Shown here in pieces: positions 1-7,263 of a stretch of 7,552 nucleotides of DNA. The stretch spans positions 1 to 7,552 of the forward strand of contig CANOGI010000102.1 in assembly GCA_947565475.1 (NCBI GenBank), given 5' to 3'. A program made the translations under genes and the position numbers. The notes beneath the pieces were generated by a model. The model did not search any database. It saw nothing but the letters and a program-made list of their open reading frames with translations, and had not been told where the DNA came from. Each line of letters opens with the position of its first letter. The stretch's first letter is position 1. This DNA comes from an uncultured Eubacteriaceae bacterium. Its GTDB lineage: Bacteria; Bacillota; Clostridia; Lachnospirales; CAG-274.

Positions 1-126
1 AACAAAAATTCTCATAACCGACGGCGAAAGTATTCGCCTTTGTATTCAGAGTGAGCTTACACTCCCCCTGAATACAAGAGTAACTAACCCCCGCTTAAAA
101 AGCAGGAAACTTCTTCTGTCAGTTAA
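1..126. repeat. Multi-hairpin dispersed repeat, copy 1 (5' end cut by window edge)
   Basis: This copy aligns to 6799-6924 in the same orientation, with about 15 differences (one a 1-base gap) over some 125 bases, so roughly 88% identity by eye. It contains a nested set of inverted repeats. An outer pair, TAACCGAC (15-22) and GTCAGTTA (118-125), matches at 7 of 8 positions and is fully paired on the minus strand if G-U is allowed. Inside it are GGCGAA/TTCGCC (23-28/33-38, loop AGTA), a perfect 10-bp pair TTGTATTCAG/CTGAATACAA (40-49/68-77) with an inner AGTG/CACT stem, and GCTT/AAGC (93-96/100-103). The left-hand hairpin seen in copy 2 would lie outside the window. No open reading frame is present. 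It could be a MITE-like mobile element or a structured RNA; the family is not recognised. Confidence 0.85.
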
Positions 127-271
127 ATTTTAAAACACAAAACATACACATTGCTAAGTTATCTTATTTAATTTAAAAAATCTTATAAAATTTACCAGAA
201 ATATCAATCATTATATTTAATTATCTAATTTGTTAATTTTAGATTGTTTAAACGTAAAATACCCGAAAACC

Positions 272-1228
272 TTATAACAGTTCTTTTTTTATTTTCCTAA
301 AATCCTTGTCGTAAACTCCCTCAATGGTTCCCGCTCCTTTTTTATTGCTCAAAACAATGTATCTTTCAAAAATATTTCTTTTTTCCATTTCCTTAAAAAT
401 AAATCTTGTTCTTAAATCATCAATATCCTCCGAATGAATTGTGCAAATAATCTTTACACCTGAATTGGCGGCGTCGCACACAGCTTGTACCTCACCCGCG
501 TTTCCGATTTCATCAAAAGCGATCACCTGGGGTGACATAGCTCTCAAAAGCATATAAATTGATTGTTCTTTTTTTCCCCCGTCAATAACATCGGTTCTTT
601 TTCCAAGGTCGTTTTCCTGCTTTCCCAAAAAAGTACCCGCTATTTCGGAACGCTCGTCGGCTACTCCAATATTTACTCCATTAAACTTTCCGTCAACACC
701 ATCACTTAAATTCTTTATAATATCTCTTAATAAAGTAGTTTTTCCACAGCAAGGCGGAGAAACGATAAGAGTGTGAAAAATTTTAGGACACGCTATAAAA
801 TCAATAACTTCCTGACTACATCCGATAATTTCCTTAGGTATTCTAAAATTAAATCCTGAAATGTTTTTAATTGTCTTAACTTGTCCATTTTCAAAAACAG
901 CCTTGCCACATATCCCAACTCTAACGCCCTTAGGAAGCGGAATAAACCCTTGACTTATTTCCTCCTCAAAAGCGTAAACGGAAAAACCGCTGATGAGTTC
1001 CATAATTCCATTTATATCCTCTCTTGTCGGCATATAAGCCATATGTATATCTGAAAATCCTTTCTCATTTAAAAATCTCTCATTTGTTCCCGCTCGTATA
1101 TATAAAGGCTTATTAAGTCGTATCCTTATTTCCTCAGCATACTCAAAAATCTCATCATCAATATCCTCAAATATTTTTTTTATTTTCCCCCACATATAAC
1201 CTACAATAAATTTTTTAAAAGACTTCAT
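272..1228 (-). CDS. spoIIIAA: Stage III sporulation protein AA (SpoIIIAA), mother-cell ATPase
   Basis: SpoIIIAA is the cytoplasmic ATPase of the SpoIIIA-SpoIIQ channel that links mother cell and forespore and is needed for late forespore gene expression. It is related to type II/IV secretion ATPases. The 318-residue product is close to the usual family length of about 300-330. Visible motifs are a P-loop SPPCCGKTT at residues 157-165 followed by LLRDI, the family signature DERSEIAG at 191-198, a Walker B stretch VIAFDEIG at 235-242, and TIHSED at 263-268. There is no signal peptide or membrane segment. The start is supported by an AGGGGGA ribosome binding site 7 bases upstream. The P-loop is slightly non-canonical: the first Gly is Ser and position 160 is Cys. 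In relatives spoIIIAB follows almost directly. Here 271 bases after the stop contain no gene, only AT-rich DNA and a repeat, so the operon is split or the gene stands alone. A terminator separates it from the upstream pectate lyase gene, so it needs its own promoter within 1229-1672; sigma-E would be expected from other spore formers, but I see no convincing site. Confidence 0.95.
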   Translation of the reverse strand: MKSFKKFIVGYMWGKIKKIFEDIDDEIFEYAEEIRIRLNKPLYIRAGTNERFLNEKGFSDIHMAYMPTREDINGIMELISGFSVYAFEEEISQGFIPLPKGVRVGICGKAVFENGQVKTIKNISGFNFRIPKEIIGCSQEVIDFIACPKIFHTLIVSPPCCGKTTLLRDIIKNLSDGVDGKFNGVNIGVADERSEIAGTFLGKQENDLGKRTDVIDGGKKEQSIYMLLRAMSPQVIAFDEIGNAGEVQAVCDAANSGVKIICTIHSEDIDDLRTRFIFKEMEKRNIFERYIVLSNKKGAGTIEGVYDKDFRKIKKELL

Positions 1229-1380
1229 AAAAAGTCCCCCTTTTCAAAAAGTATTTTTTAACATATCTTATCAAATATATCATCAGCGTTATCCGTTATA
1301 ACTATTTTTATAAGATTAAATTAATATGAGTTCGATGAAAAATAACAGCAAAATGTAGTTTTATTCAGAAGTTTTTGTCA

Positions 1381-1548
1381 AACCTTTTTCAATAGATGCC
1401 GCAAAAAAGTGCGGGCGGCGTAAGCCGACTTTTGGCAGAGCCAACGGCACTGACCAGTTTGTGGAATTTAAGACAGAGCCTCAAGGTTTTTATTCTTAAA
1501 GAGCATTTTTGGAGGTTTGGAAACTTTTTTGGAATAAAAAATGTTCCA
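1381..1548. other. Intergenic hairpin cluster, possible degenerate dispersed repeat
   Basis: This is the structured part of the roughly 440-base gap between spoIIIAA and the pectate lyase terminator. Three small hairpins follow one another: CCGCA/TGCGG (1399-1403/1410-1414), CGGC/GCCG closed by a GTAA tetraloop (1416-1419/1424-1427), and TTGGC/GCCAA (1432-1436/1440-1444). A later AT-rich hairpin, TGGAA/TTCCA, spans 1530-1548. The local GC content is clearly higher than the flanks. A 74-codon plus-strand frame crosses it (1396-1620), but it has no ribosome binding site, an unusual composition and no recognisable domain, so I do not call a gene. The runs of AAGGTTTTT and TTTTTGGAGGTTTGG are reminiscent of low-complexity repeats common between clostridial genes; that is an impression, not a database result. 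The remaining parts of the gap (1229-1380 and 1549-1672) show nothing further that I can support. Confidence 0.35.
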
Positions 1549-1672
1549 TTAACTGTAAATTTCTGCCGAACTCACGTTAAATTACTTATAATCTCGGTTA
1601 TAACAACCCTTGTAATATAAATTATATTTTAGTAAATTTTTTTTAGAACAATAACGCCATGTTTTTAACAGC

Positions 1673-1714
1673 AAAAAAACGCCTTATTCTTAATCAAAAG
1701 AATAAAGCGTTTTT
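1673..1714 (-). terminator. Rho-independent terminator of the pectate lyase gene
   Basis: The structure lies 24 bases past the pectate lyase stop codon. On the minus strand, arms at 1714-1698 and 1691-1675 form a continuous 17-bp stem with a 6-base loop (TTGATT) and one G-U wobble. The transcript side ends in a run of seven U from 1679 to 1673. On the plus strand the same position would be a C-A mismatch, which favours action on minus-strand transcripts. It should insulate spoIIIAA from pectate lyase transcription. Confidence 0.85.
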
Positions 1715-1737
1715 CACAAATTAATAGTTAATATATT

Positions 1738-4700
1738 TTACTCTACTTTAAAAGAGTTTCCTAATGGCTTCATTGTATCAAGGCTTTCCCAAAGGAATAA
1801 TTTAACGTTTCCGCTCTCAGAAGCTATGCCCACTTCAACAGACTGCTCTTCTTCCAAAGGAGCCGTAACAGCTATATTTTTCTTTTTAAACTCAACAACT
1901 TTTCCATTGTTGTCCGTTACAACAATACCGATAACAGCATTCTTTAAATTAGCGGTTCCGTTATATATTTTAGCGATTCCAGTAGCCTTGTCATATTCGG
2001 TAATTCTTGTGGTTTTATTAACGCTATCGTACGCCGTATACGATATACCGCAATAATTAAGACCGTCTTTTCCATAAACCGTAATTTCTCTAGGCTCTGG
2101 GCCCTCATAAGTATATTCAGCAACCAAATCCGCCGCGCCTGTTAATTCGTATACCTGCTCATTTGTTCCGTCTGTTATGGCTAATCTCCTTGTTGTGCTG
2201 TTGGCGGAAGTAGCGTATACTTTAATAACAGCTTTTCCTGGAACAGTGAATTTAAAGCATTTTGAGCTTAAACTTCCGCTTCCACCCGCTTTCAGCCTTT
2301 TTGTAAATGACGTTCCATCACTAAAAGTTAATGATTTATCGTCCATCGATGATTTTCCATCAAAAATTAATGTAAGTCCGTCAACCGTATTGGTTCCGTT
2401 AAGATTAGCTGATAACGCTGTAAACCTATCCTCGCTGAAATTCCAAAACTTCGTTTCTATAGGAATATCCCCTTGTATAGGCTCAAGAGCGGCGATAGCC
2501 CCCGCAAGGCTTTCTCTTGCCCCCTCAATTTCTTCTATGGAAGCTTCCTCATTAGCTAAAACTTCTTTCGCTTTCTCTAAAGCCTCAGTGAAAACAATCC
2601 ATGTTTTTGCGCTGTAATCGCTTTCTTTAAGTTTCTCCGCGGCTGAAACAGCGACTCTGAGACTGCCTCTCTCATTCAATAAAGACACATAAGCGTTGTC
2701 TATATAATATACACCCTGAGAATTAGCCGCTGGACTGATAATGAACCCCTGTTTAACAGAGATATTCTTGTTATAAACAGTTTTTAAGTTTGTAAAAGGT
2801 TTCGCAGAGATATTGTTTAACTCGCTTATAACGTTGCCGTCAGAATCACAAAGCGTTATATCGGCGCTACCTGAACCAATTTCAGAAATTATCTTAACCT
2901 TATACCAGTTAGAGCGTGAATATTGGAAATCATCTTCCCCTACTTTAAATATATTATCGCACACGCTAACAATATTGTCGCTGTTAAACTCCACATTGTA
3001 CACTTGGCCCGATTCTGTCTGAAGATTTAAACTGATTAAAGGTTTCTCTCCTGTAATAAAAATATCAAATCCGCTTTCGACAGCTCCGCTGTCAAGTCTG
3101 TATTCTCGTATTATATTTCCCTTGACTGTATAATCAGAATCGGCGGAAATAACCATTTTACCCGTGTCGTTTCCTCCAATACTCTCAGTTGTCCACCCTG
3201 GGACAAGACTCTCGTCCTCCGGATACTGCCACCACCAGTCAAGACCATAATCCATATTCCATATATAAGAACCCGAAATTTCTTTGTCAACGCTTTCTAT
3301 AACAGTCCAGCCTATATCAGGAACTCCGCTTGTCGCGGCGAATCCCATATAATATTCATCGCCCAGAGAAACTTCCATCTCAGCCAAAAGCTCTTTTGTT
3401 TTATAAAAGTCCTCATTTCTGTTATCTCCTATGGTTCTGTATACATTAAGCTTGTTTCCTACTTTCTCAATAATTATAAAATATTTGTCATCCTGCATGG
3501 TTTCAAGAGATTTAATGGTCTTATATTCTCCGCCTTTTTCCTCTCTCGCTTTCAAAACATATATATAACCTCTCGACGCCGCAGCGTTTGGCTCAATACC
3601 GAAAAAGTAAGATTTTCCATCAGCGTCAAGACTGTCTTTAAACATAATACCGGCGTTTTTACTGGAATTAGGTCTCAATCTATAATAAAACCTCATATTA
3701 TCGCTGACTTTTTGATACATATAGCCGTATTTGTCAGATGCCCCGCTTATATTTCCATCAGGAGCGTAAAGTTTATACGTATAATCTTTAGTGCCCTGAA
3801 CATATGATGGTATGTCACTTTCCGTACAGCCAATATTTACAATCTCCCACGGAGTAATATCGGCTGAAACAACAACCTGCCCCGCGATATCTTGACTCTG
3901 ACCTAAATTTTTATCAAAACAAACAACTTTTAACTCTCCCTCAGCCACATTTGAGAAACTTATGGGAATTGTAATATCTTTTTCCTCTTTTATTCCCTCT
4001 TCATAAAAAATATCCTTTATAATATTATTTCCCAAAAATACAGCGATTTCATTAACCTCCGCTTTAGGGTCGGGAGTAACCTTTACCAAAATATCCTCAT
4101 TAAAACTAAGCTTTTGATTATTCACAATATTTTGAACCTTAATTTTAGGACTTGTAATTTGAGAAGAATCAACAAACTTAATATTTCTGAATACAGAACT
4201 TGTCTCCTTTCCCTCAACAGACGTGGTATACGCCGAAACAGAAAGATTACCGCTTCCGAAATCATTGGAATAAGACGCCTTTATGATATCCAAAAGAGTT
4301 GCTGAACTGTTTCCAGTCTGTATTACAATATCGTCTCCCACTTTAGATACCTTAATCATAGAAGCCTTATAAGGATCCACAGTTGCTGAACCTATAGTGG
4401 CTATTTCCGAAATAACGCCGTCTTTATCAGATTTTAAAACAAGTTTTTTATTTTCATAAGTTCTGTAAATTTTGATAAACTTATCTCCCGAGGAAATCAA
4501 AACGCCTGTCTGCACTCCCTCTATAAGATTGGAAATCTTAGAAACGTCAGCGGCGAAACTGAAATCACCTGTAACACCATTTTTACTGGCTGAAGCCGTC
4601 TTTCCGTTATTAGCGTACATATAAAAATTTCCGGCGCTTTCCAGAACCACGGCACCATCTTCTGATGTAACATCAAAATCCGTTCCCGTATATTGACCCT

Positions 4701-6606
4701 CATGTACGTAAACAATTTCCGTATTACTGAAAGCGTATGTTCCGTCAGAATTAATTCTCTTTAGCGTAACATAATTTTCTCCCGATGGCAATGTTACCGT
4801 ATACTCCGCTGGAAGATCTCCTCCGTCAAAACTGTCAATATTTCCGACAAGTTCCCCGTTGCTGTAAAACTCTATAATTTTTATATTATCTGTGTCCTTA
4901 AAAGTAAATTTTATATTGGCTTGGCTTTTCCCGCCGAATGTATTCACGTCATTAATGTGTATTGACTCATCAATTTCATTTTTTCCTATTGTCTCTGAGT
5001 AAATCTCAAGCCATGTATACCCATTAGGTCCAATGTTTAAAGAATCATGAGGATTATTTTTATCAAGTCCCGCTTTATCCTCCCATACATCGGGAATACC
5101 GTCTCTATCGCTATCAAAATCGGCTCCTCTTTCTTCTTTTATAAAATTAGGATACCCTCTGTCGTCATAATAGCTTTCCTCGCCTTTTGGAATTGTGTCA
5201 GCAGGAGAATCCACAAGCCCAAAACTCTTTTTACCGCCGTTAGGAGCCGTCGCTCCCTCATCATTATTTGTGTTAGGAGCAGTTCTTTCTTTTACGTTAT
5301 TAATAACTCTCTCATCGATTTTATCCCTTTTAGGAAGAGTCGCCCCTGCGTTCTCAAGCACATAATCATAAGCTGTCTGAGCGTCCGTCGTTACAATGGG
5401 ATAATCTTTATAATATGTAAGGTTCGGCTCCTTTAAATCCTCTTTTATCATATTAGGAAACTTAGGATCTTTATAAACTCCTGTCTCAGCTTGATAATTA
5501 TTAGCGTTTACAGCCTCGGCAGCTTGTTTTGCGCCCTCTGAATCGGTATCGTCTGTGTAAATATAATTTCCGTTGGCGTAAACCTTTCCAGACCAGTCTT
5601 TCTGATATTTTTGTCCCACACTGTACTCAAAAATCCTCGCTCTTTTATTTCTGTCCACGCTTCCGTCGTCAGGAGTTGACGGACCGGATTTATAGTAATT
5701 GTTAATAATATTTACAACAGCCCCATTTTCCGCTCCGTATCCAGCTTTGTCACCCCAGTTATAAATAATGTTGTTTCTAATATCGACAACCGTGTCAGCA
5801 TCTTTATAACCCGCTGTCATAGCCGTAGTCTCAGAAGTTCCGATTTTAGGGTTACGGCTTTTATGAGTTGCTATAAGATTATGGTGAACAGTAAGATTTA
5901 TGCCTCCCCAAATAGCGGCGTAGCTGTGTTCACCTTTGTCATGAATAGATTGATTAAGGGCTTCCGAAATAATAGAATTTTGAATAGTAACGTCTTTAAC
6001 AGCGTATGCCGTTAAGTTCTCATCAGTACCCCAGCTTACGCTGCAATGGTCGATAATAACATTTTTTGTGTCGTCAACTACCTCAAGACCGTCTTGAGTA
6101 GAGGTATCAACTAATTTTCCGCTTTCATCAAGCTTTTTGTCGCCCACACGAAAACGAAGGTATCTTAAAATGATATTCTCACCAGAAACTTTGATATTGT
6201 TCCCTCTGAAACAAATTCCGTCTCCAGGAGCGGTCTGTCCAAGAATAGTGAGATTGCCGCCTTTTCCGCCGACATTAATATTTGATTTAAGGTCAATATA
6301 ACCTGAAACGTCAAACACGATTATTCTATTGCCTTTTGATACGGCGTCCCTGAAAGACCCCGCGCCGCTGTCATTTAGATTAGTAACGTGATAAATTTCT
6401 ATTTGCTCTCCGTCATCAAAAGCGCCTCTCGCGCCTGTAGCATACATTCCACCGCCTTCCGCGCCTGGAAAAGCGGCAACTTTACCTAACGTTTTAGCTT
6501 CGCTTGATTTCTCAGAACTTGCCTCAGCGGCGAAAACAGAATTAATCTGAAAACTTCCCAAGGTCATTGTAGCCGAAATAAGCAAAGCAGCTATTTTTCT
6601 AAGCAT
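1738..6606 (-). CDS. Secreted multidomain pectate lyase (polysaccharide lyase family 1-like)
   Basis: This is a predicted extracellular enzyme that cleaves pectate/homogalacturonan by beta-elimination, 1,622 residues from the chosen start. A signal peptide covers residues 1-26 (positively charged MLRK, hydrophobic core, SVFA/AEA cleavage site). The parallel beta-helix lyase domain spans about 42-400. It opens with AFPGAEGGG, has TILGQTAPGDGI at 120-131, VIIDHCSVSWGTDE at 183-196 (likely calcium-binding Asp/Glu), and HHNLIATHKSRNPKIG at 241-256, in which Arg251 is the likely catalytic base. A DxDxDG calcium-binding segment (497-502) ends this part, as in related lyases. Then follow an Ig-like domain (about 546-635), two LamG-like beta-sandwich modules (about 640-815 and 917-1105) around another Ig-like domain (818-915), a further sandwich (1112-1307), a helical FIVAR-type segment (1313-1378), a carbohydrate-binding-like sandwich (1386-1525), and a C-terminal domain ending in VKLFLWESLDTMKPL. 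There is no dockerin, SLH or LPXTG anchor. The lyase call is firm; accessory domain names and borders are inferred from sequence character. The in-frame upstream TTG (6654) and ATG (6612) starts are less well placed relative to the ribosome binding site. Confidence 0.92.
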   Translation of the reverse strand: MLRKIAALLISATMTLGSFQINSVFAAEASSEKSSEAKTLGKVAAFPGAEGGGMYATGARGAFDDGEQIEIYHVTNLNDSGAGSFRDAVSKGNRIIVFDVSGYIDLKSNINVGGKGGNLTILGQTAPGDGICFRGNNIKVSGENIILRYLRFRVGDKKLDESGKLVDTSTQDGLEVVDDTKNVIIDHCSVSWGTDENLTAYAVKDVTIQNSIISEALNQSIHDKGEHSYAAIWGGINLTVHHNLIATHKSRNPKIGTSETTAMTAGYKDADTVVDIRNNIIYNWGDKAGYGAENGAVVNIINNYYKSGPSTPDDGSVDRNKRARIFEYSVGQKYQKDWSGKVYANGNYIYTDDTDSEGAKQAAEAVNANNYQAETGVYKDPKFPNMIKEDLKEPNLTYYKDYPIVTTDAQTAYDYVLENAGATLPKRDKIDERVINNVKERTAPNTNNDEGATAPNGGKKSFGLVDSPADTIPKGEESYYDDRGYPNFIKEERGADFDSDRDGIPDVWEDKAGLDKNNPHDSLNIGPNGYTWLEIYSETIGKNEIDESIHINDVNTFGGKSQANIKFTFKDTDNIKIIEFYSNGELVGNIDSFDGGDLPAEYTVTLPSGENYVTLKRINSDGTYAFSNTEIVYVHEGQYTGTDFDVTSEDGAVVLESAGNFYMYANNGKTASASKNGVTGDFSFAADVSKISNLIEGVQTGVLISSGDKFIKIYRTYENKKLVLKSDKDGVISEIATIGSATVDPYKASMIKVSKVGDDIVIQTGNSSATLLDIIKASYSNDFGSGNLSVSAYTTSVEGKETSSVFRNIKFVDSSQITSPKIKVQNIVNNQKLSFNEDILVKVTPDPKAEVNEIAVFLGNNIIKDIFYEEGIKEEKDITIPISFSNVAEGELKVVCFDKNLGQSQDIAGQVVVSADITPWEIVNIGCTESDIPSYVQGTKDYTYKLYAPDGNISGASDKYGYMYQKVSDNMRFYYRLRPNSSKNAGIMFKDSLDADGKSYFFGIEPNAAASRGYIYVLKAREEKGGEYKTIKSLETMQDDKYFIIIEKVGNKLNVYRTIGDNRNEDFYKTKELLAEMEVSLGDEYYMGFAATSGVPDIGWTVIESVDKEISGSYIWNMDYGLDWWWQYPEDESLVPGWTTESIGGNDTGKMVISADSDYTVKGNIIREYRLDSGAVESGFDIFITGEKPLISLNLQTESGQVYNVEFNSDNIVSVCDNIFKVGEDDFQYSRSNWYKVKIISEIGSGSADITLCDSDGNVISELNNISAKPFTNLKTVYNKNISVKQGFIISPAANSQGVYYIDNAYVSLLNERGSLRVAVSAAEKLKESDYSAKTWIVFTEALEKAKEVLANEEASIEEIEGARESLAGAIAALEPIQGDIPIETKFWNFSEDRFTALSANLNGTNTVDGLTLIFDGKSSMDDKSLTFSDGTSFTKRLKAGGSGSLSSKCFKFTVPGKAVIKVYATSANSTTRRLAITDGTNEQVYELTGAADLVAEYTYEGPEPREITVYGKDGLNYCGISYTAYDSVNKTTRITEYDKATGIAKIYNGTANLKNAVIGIVVTDNNGKVVEFKKKNIAVTAPLEEEQSVEVGIASESGNVKLFLWESLDTMKPLGNSFKVE

Positions 6607-6614
6607 TAACATTA

Positions 6615-6620
6615 CCTCCC
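6615..6620 (-). promoter_or_regulatory. Ribosome binding site that fixes the pectate lyase start
   Basis: GGGAGG on the minus strand lies 8 bases before the ATG at 6606, the ideal spacing. It is only 2 bases from the ATG at 6612, which is too close. The upstream in-frame TTG at 6654 has no such site. The start at 6606 also gives the cleanest signal peptide. Confidence 0.8.
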
Positions 6621-6690
6621 ATAAAAAAATTCTTATCAAAATAATAAATAGCAAAATAACTTTTATCTCTCTTTAAATCATTCACTCCTT

Positions 6691-6708
6691 ATAATTATGT
6701 ATAATTAT
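6691..6708. promoter_or_regulatory. AT-rich dyad in the pectate lyase leader
   Basis: Two copies of the self-complementary octamer ATAATTAT are separated by 2 bases (GT), giving an 18-bp interrupted palindrome about 85 bases upstream of the start codon. It could be a repressor operator, but such AT-rich dyads arise easily by chance in DNA of this composition. A Shine-Dalgarno-like AAGGAG (6690-6685) directly adjoins it on the minus strand. Confidence 0.25.
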
Positions 6709-6776
6709 TGAGCAAGCCAAAAACCCACTCTTTAAACTGTTTTTCTACTAAAAATCTTTAAATAATATTATTGGTT

Positions 6777-6925
6777 AAGACTACTCGAATTTTTGTTACA
6801 CAAAAATTCTCGTAACCGACGGCGAAAGTATTCGCTTTTGTATTCAAAGTGAGCTTTGACTCCCCCTGAATACAATAGTAAGTACCCCCGCTTAAAAAGC
6901 AAAAGACTTCCTCTGTTGGTTAAAT
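6777..6925. repeat. Multi-hairpin dispersed repeat, copy 2 (most complete)
   Basis: This copy has the same orientation as copy 1 and is complete at both ends. It begins with AAGACTACT, shared with copy 3, and then a perfect 10-bp inverted repeat GAATTTTTGT/ACAAAAATTC (6787-6796/6800-6809) with a 3-base loop. The outer pair TAACCGAC (6813-6820) and GTTGGTTA (6915-6922) encloses GGCGAA/TTCGCT (6821-6826/6831-6836), TTGTATTCA/TGAATACAA (6838-6846/6867-6875) and GCTT/AAGC (6890-6893/6897-6900). It contains no open reading frame. It sits between a predicted promoter (7018-6990) and the pectate lyase gene, so its minus-strand copy would be part of that mRNA leader. The element type is undecided: palindrome-rich mobile element or structured RNA. 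Confidence 0.85.
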
Positions 6926-6989
6926 GATTTTAACAATAAAACAAAAAAGCTTCTAAAAATAATAGAAAAACTGACTATATACTGTTTTT

Positions 6990-7018
6990 ATAATACCATA
7001 AAAAATTTTTTCGGTCAA
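6990..7018 (-). promoter_or_regulatory. Housekeeping (sigma-A type) promoter for the pectate lyase transcript
   Basis: On the minus strand, TTGACC (7018-7013) is followed after exactly 17 bases by TATTAT (6995-6990). A TG sits one base before the -10 box, an extended -10. Each hexamer differs from consensus at one position. Transcription would start near 6983, giving a leader of about 375 bases that includes repeat copy 2. No comparably good promoter is visible nearer to the gene. It lies about 300 bases past the ygiQ stop, so the lyase is probably transcribed on its own. Confidence 0.6.
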
Positions 7019-7262
7019 TTAAATTTATACAAAACACATAAAATTATTTTATCTGTTATTCTCGCGTTTCACAGCAATATTCCAAAAATAAAGCATACAC
7101 AATTTAAGCCTTATAGACTGTCGAGAAACTTCTGTTTTTAAAAATAAATTACTCAACTGAAAGACGCCATACTCCTTTGTCAGTTGCCGTAGGTTATCTA
7201 ACTTGTCCATTATTTACTATGTTCTAACTACTTATAAAATAATTCTCAAACATACTGTAAAT
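7019..7262. other. Non-coding AT-rich spacer with one imperfect hairpin
   Basis: No gene is supported here on either strand. The only structure I see is at 7154-7186: CAACTG/CAGTTG outer arms and AAAG/CTTT inner arms with a 2-base bulge and an 11-base loop. It has no U-tract, so it is not a terminator. No recognisable terminator for the upstream ygiQ gene is present in this stretch. Confidence 0.4.
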
Positions 7263-7263
7263 C

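Noticed and set aside
223..244. ATCTAA/TTAGAT inverted repeat after spoIIIAA as a terminator
   Set aside because: It has a 6-bp AT-only stem with a 10-base loop and no U-tract, too weak to call.
1299..1329. Possible sigma-E promoter for spoIIIAA (TCATATT at 1329-1323 on the minus strand)
   Set aside because: The -35-like heptamer is exact, but no convincing CATACAAT-like -10 lies at a suitable spacing; the best candidate (1306-1299) matches poorly.
1396..1620. 74-codon plus-strand reading frame in the gap upstream of spoIIIAA
   Set aside because: It has no ribosome binding site and no recognised domain, and it runs through a hairpin cluster. It is more likely non-coding or repeat-derived.
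4521..4715. 64-codon minus-strand frame inside the pectate lyase
   Set aside because: It is an out-of-frame shadow of the lyase reading frame, which is intact across this position.
5047..5436. 129-codon plus-strand frame, and other plus-strand frames inside 1826-4305
   Set aside because: All are antisense to the continuous, domain-rich pectate lyase frame; their translations look like reversed coding sequence and lack start signals.
6673..6690. Leader mini-cistron: AAGGAG followed by ATG ATT TAA on the minus strand
   Set aside because: There are only 3 bases between the Shine-Dalgarno-like site and ATG, and the frame is two codons long, so chance is the simpler explanation.
6771..6923. TTGGTTAA on both sides of repeat copy 2 as a target-site duplication
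   Set aside because: The right-hand occurrence (6916-6923) is part of the repeat itself, since its GTTAA core is kept in copies 1 and 3, and copy 3 has no matching left flank.
7154..7186. Short frame starting at the ATG in the loop of the 7154-7186 hairpin (minus strand)
   Set aside because: It is five codons long, and the AAAGGAG is only one base from ATG.
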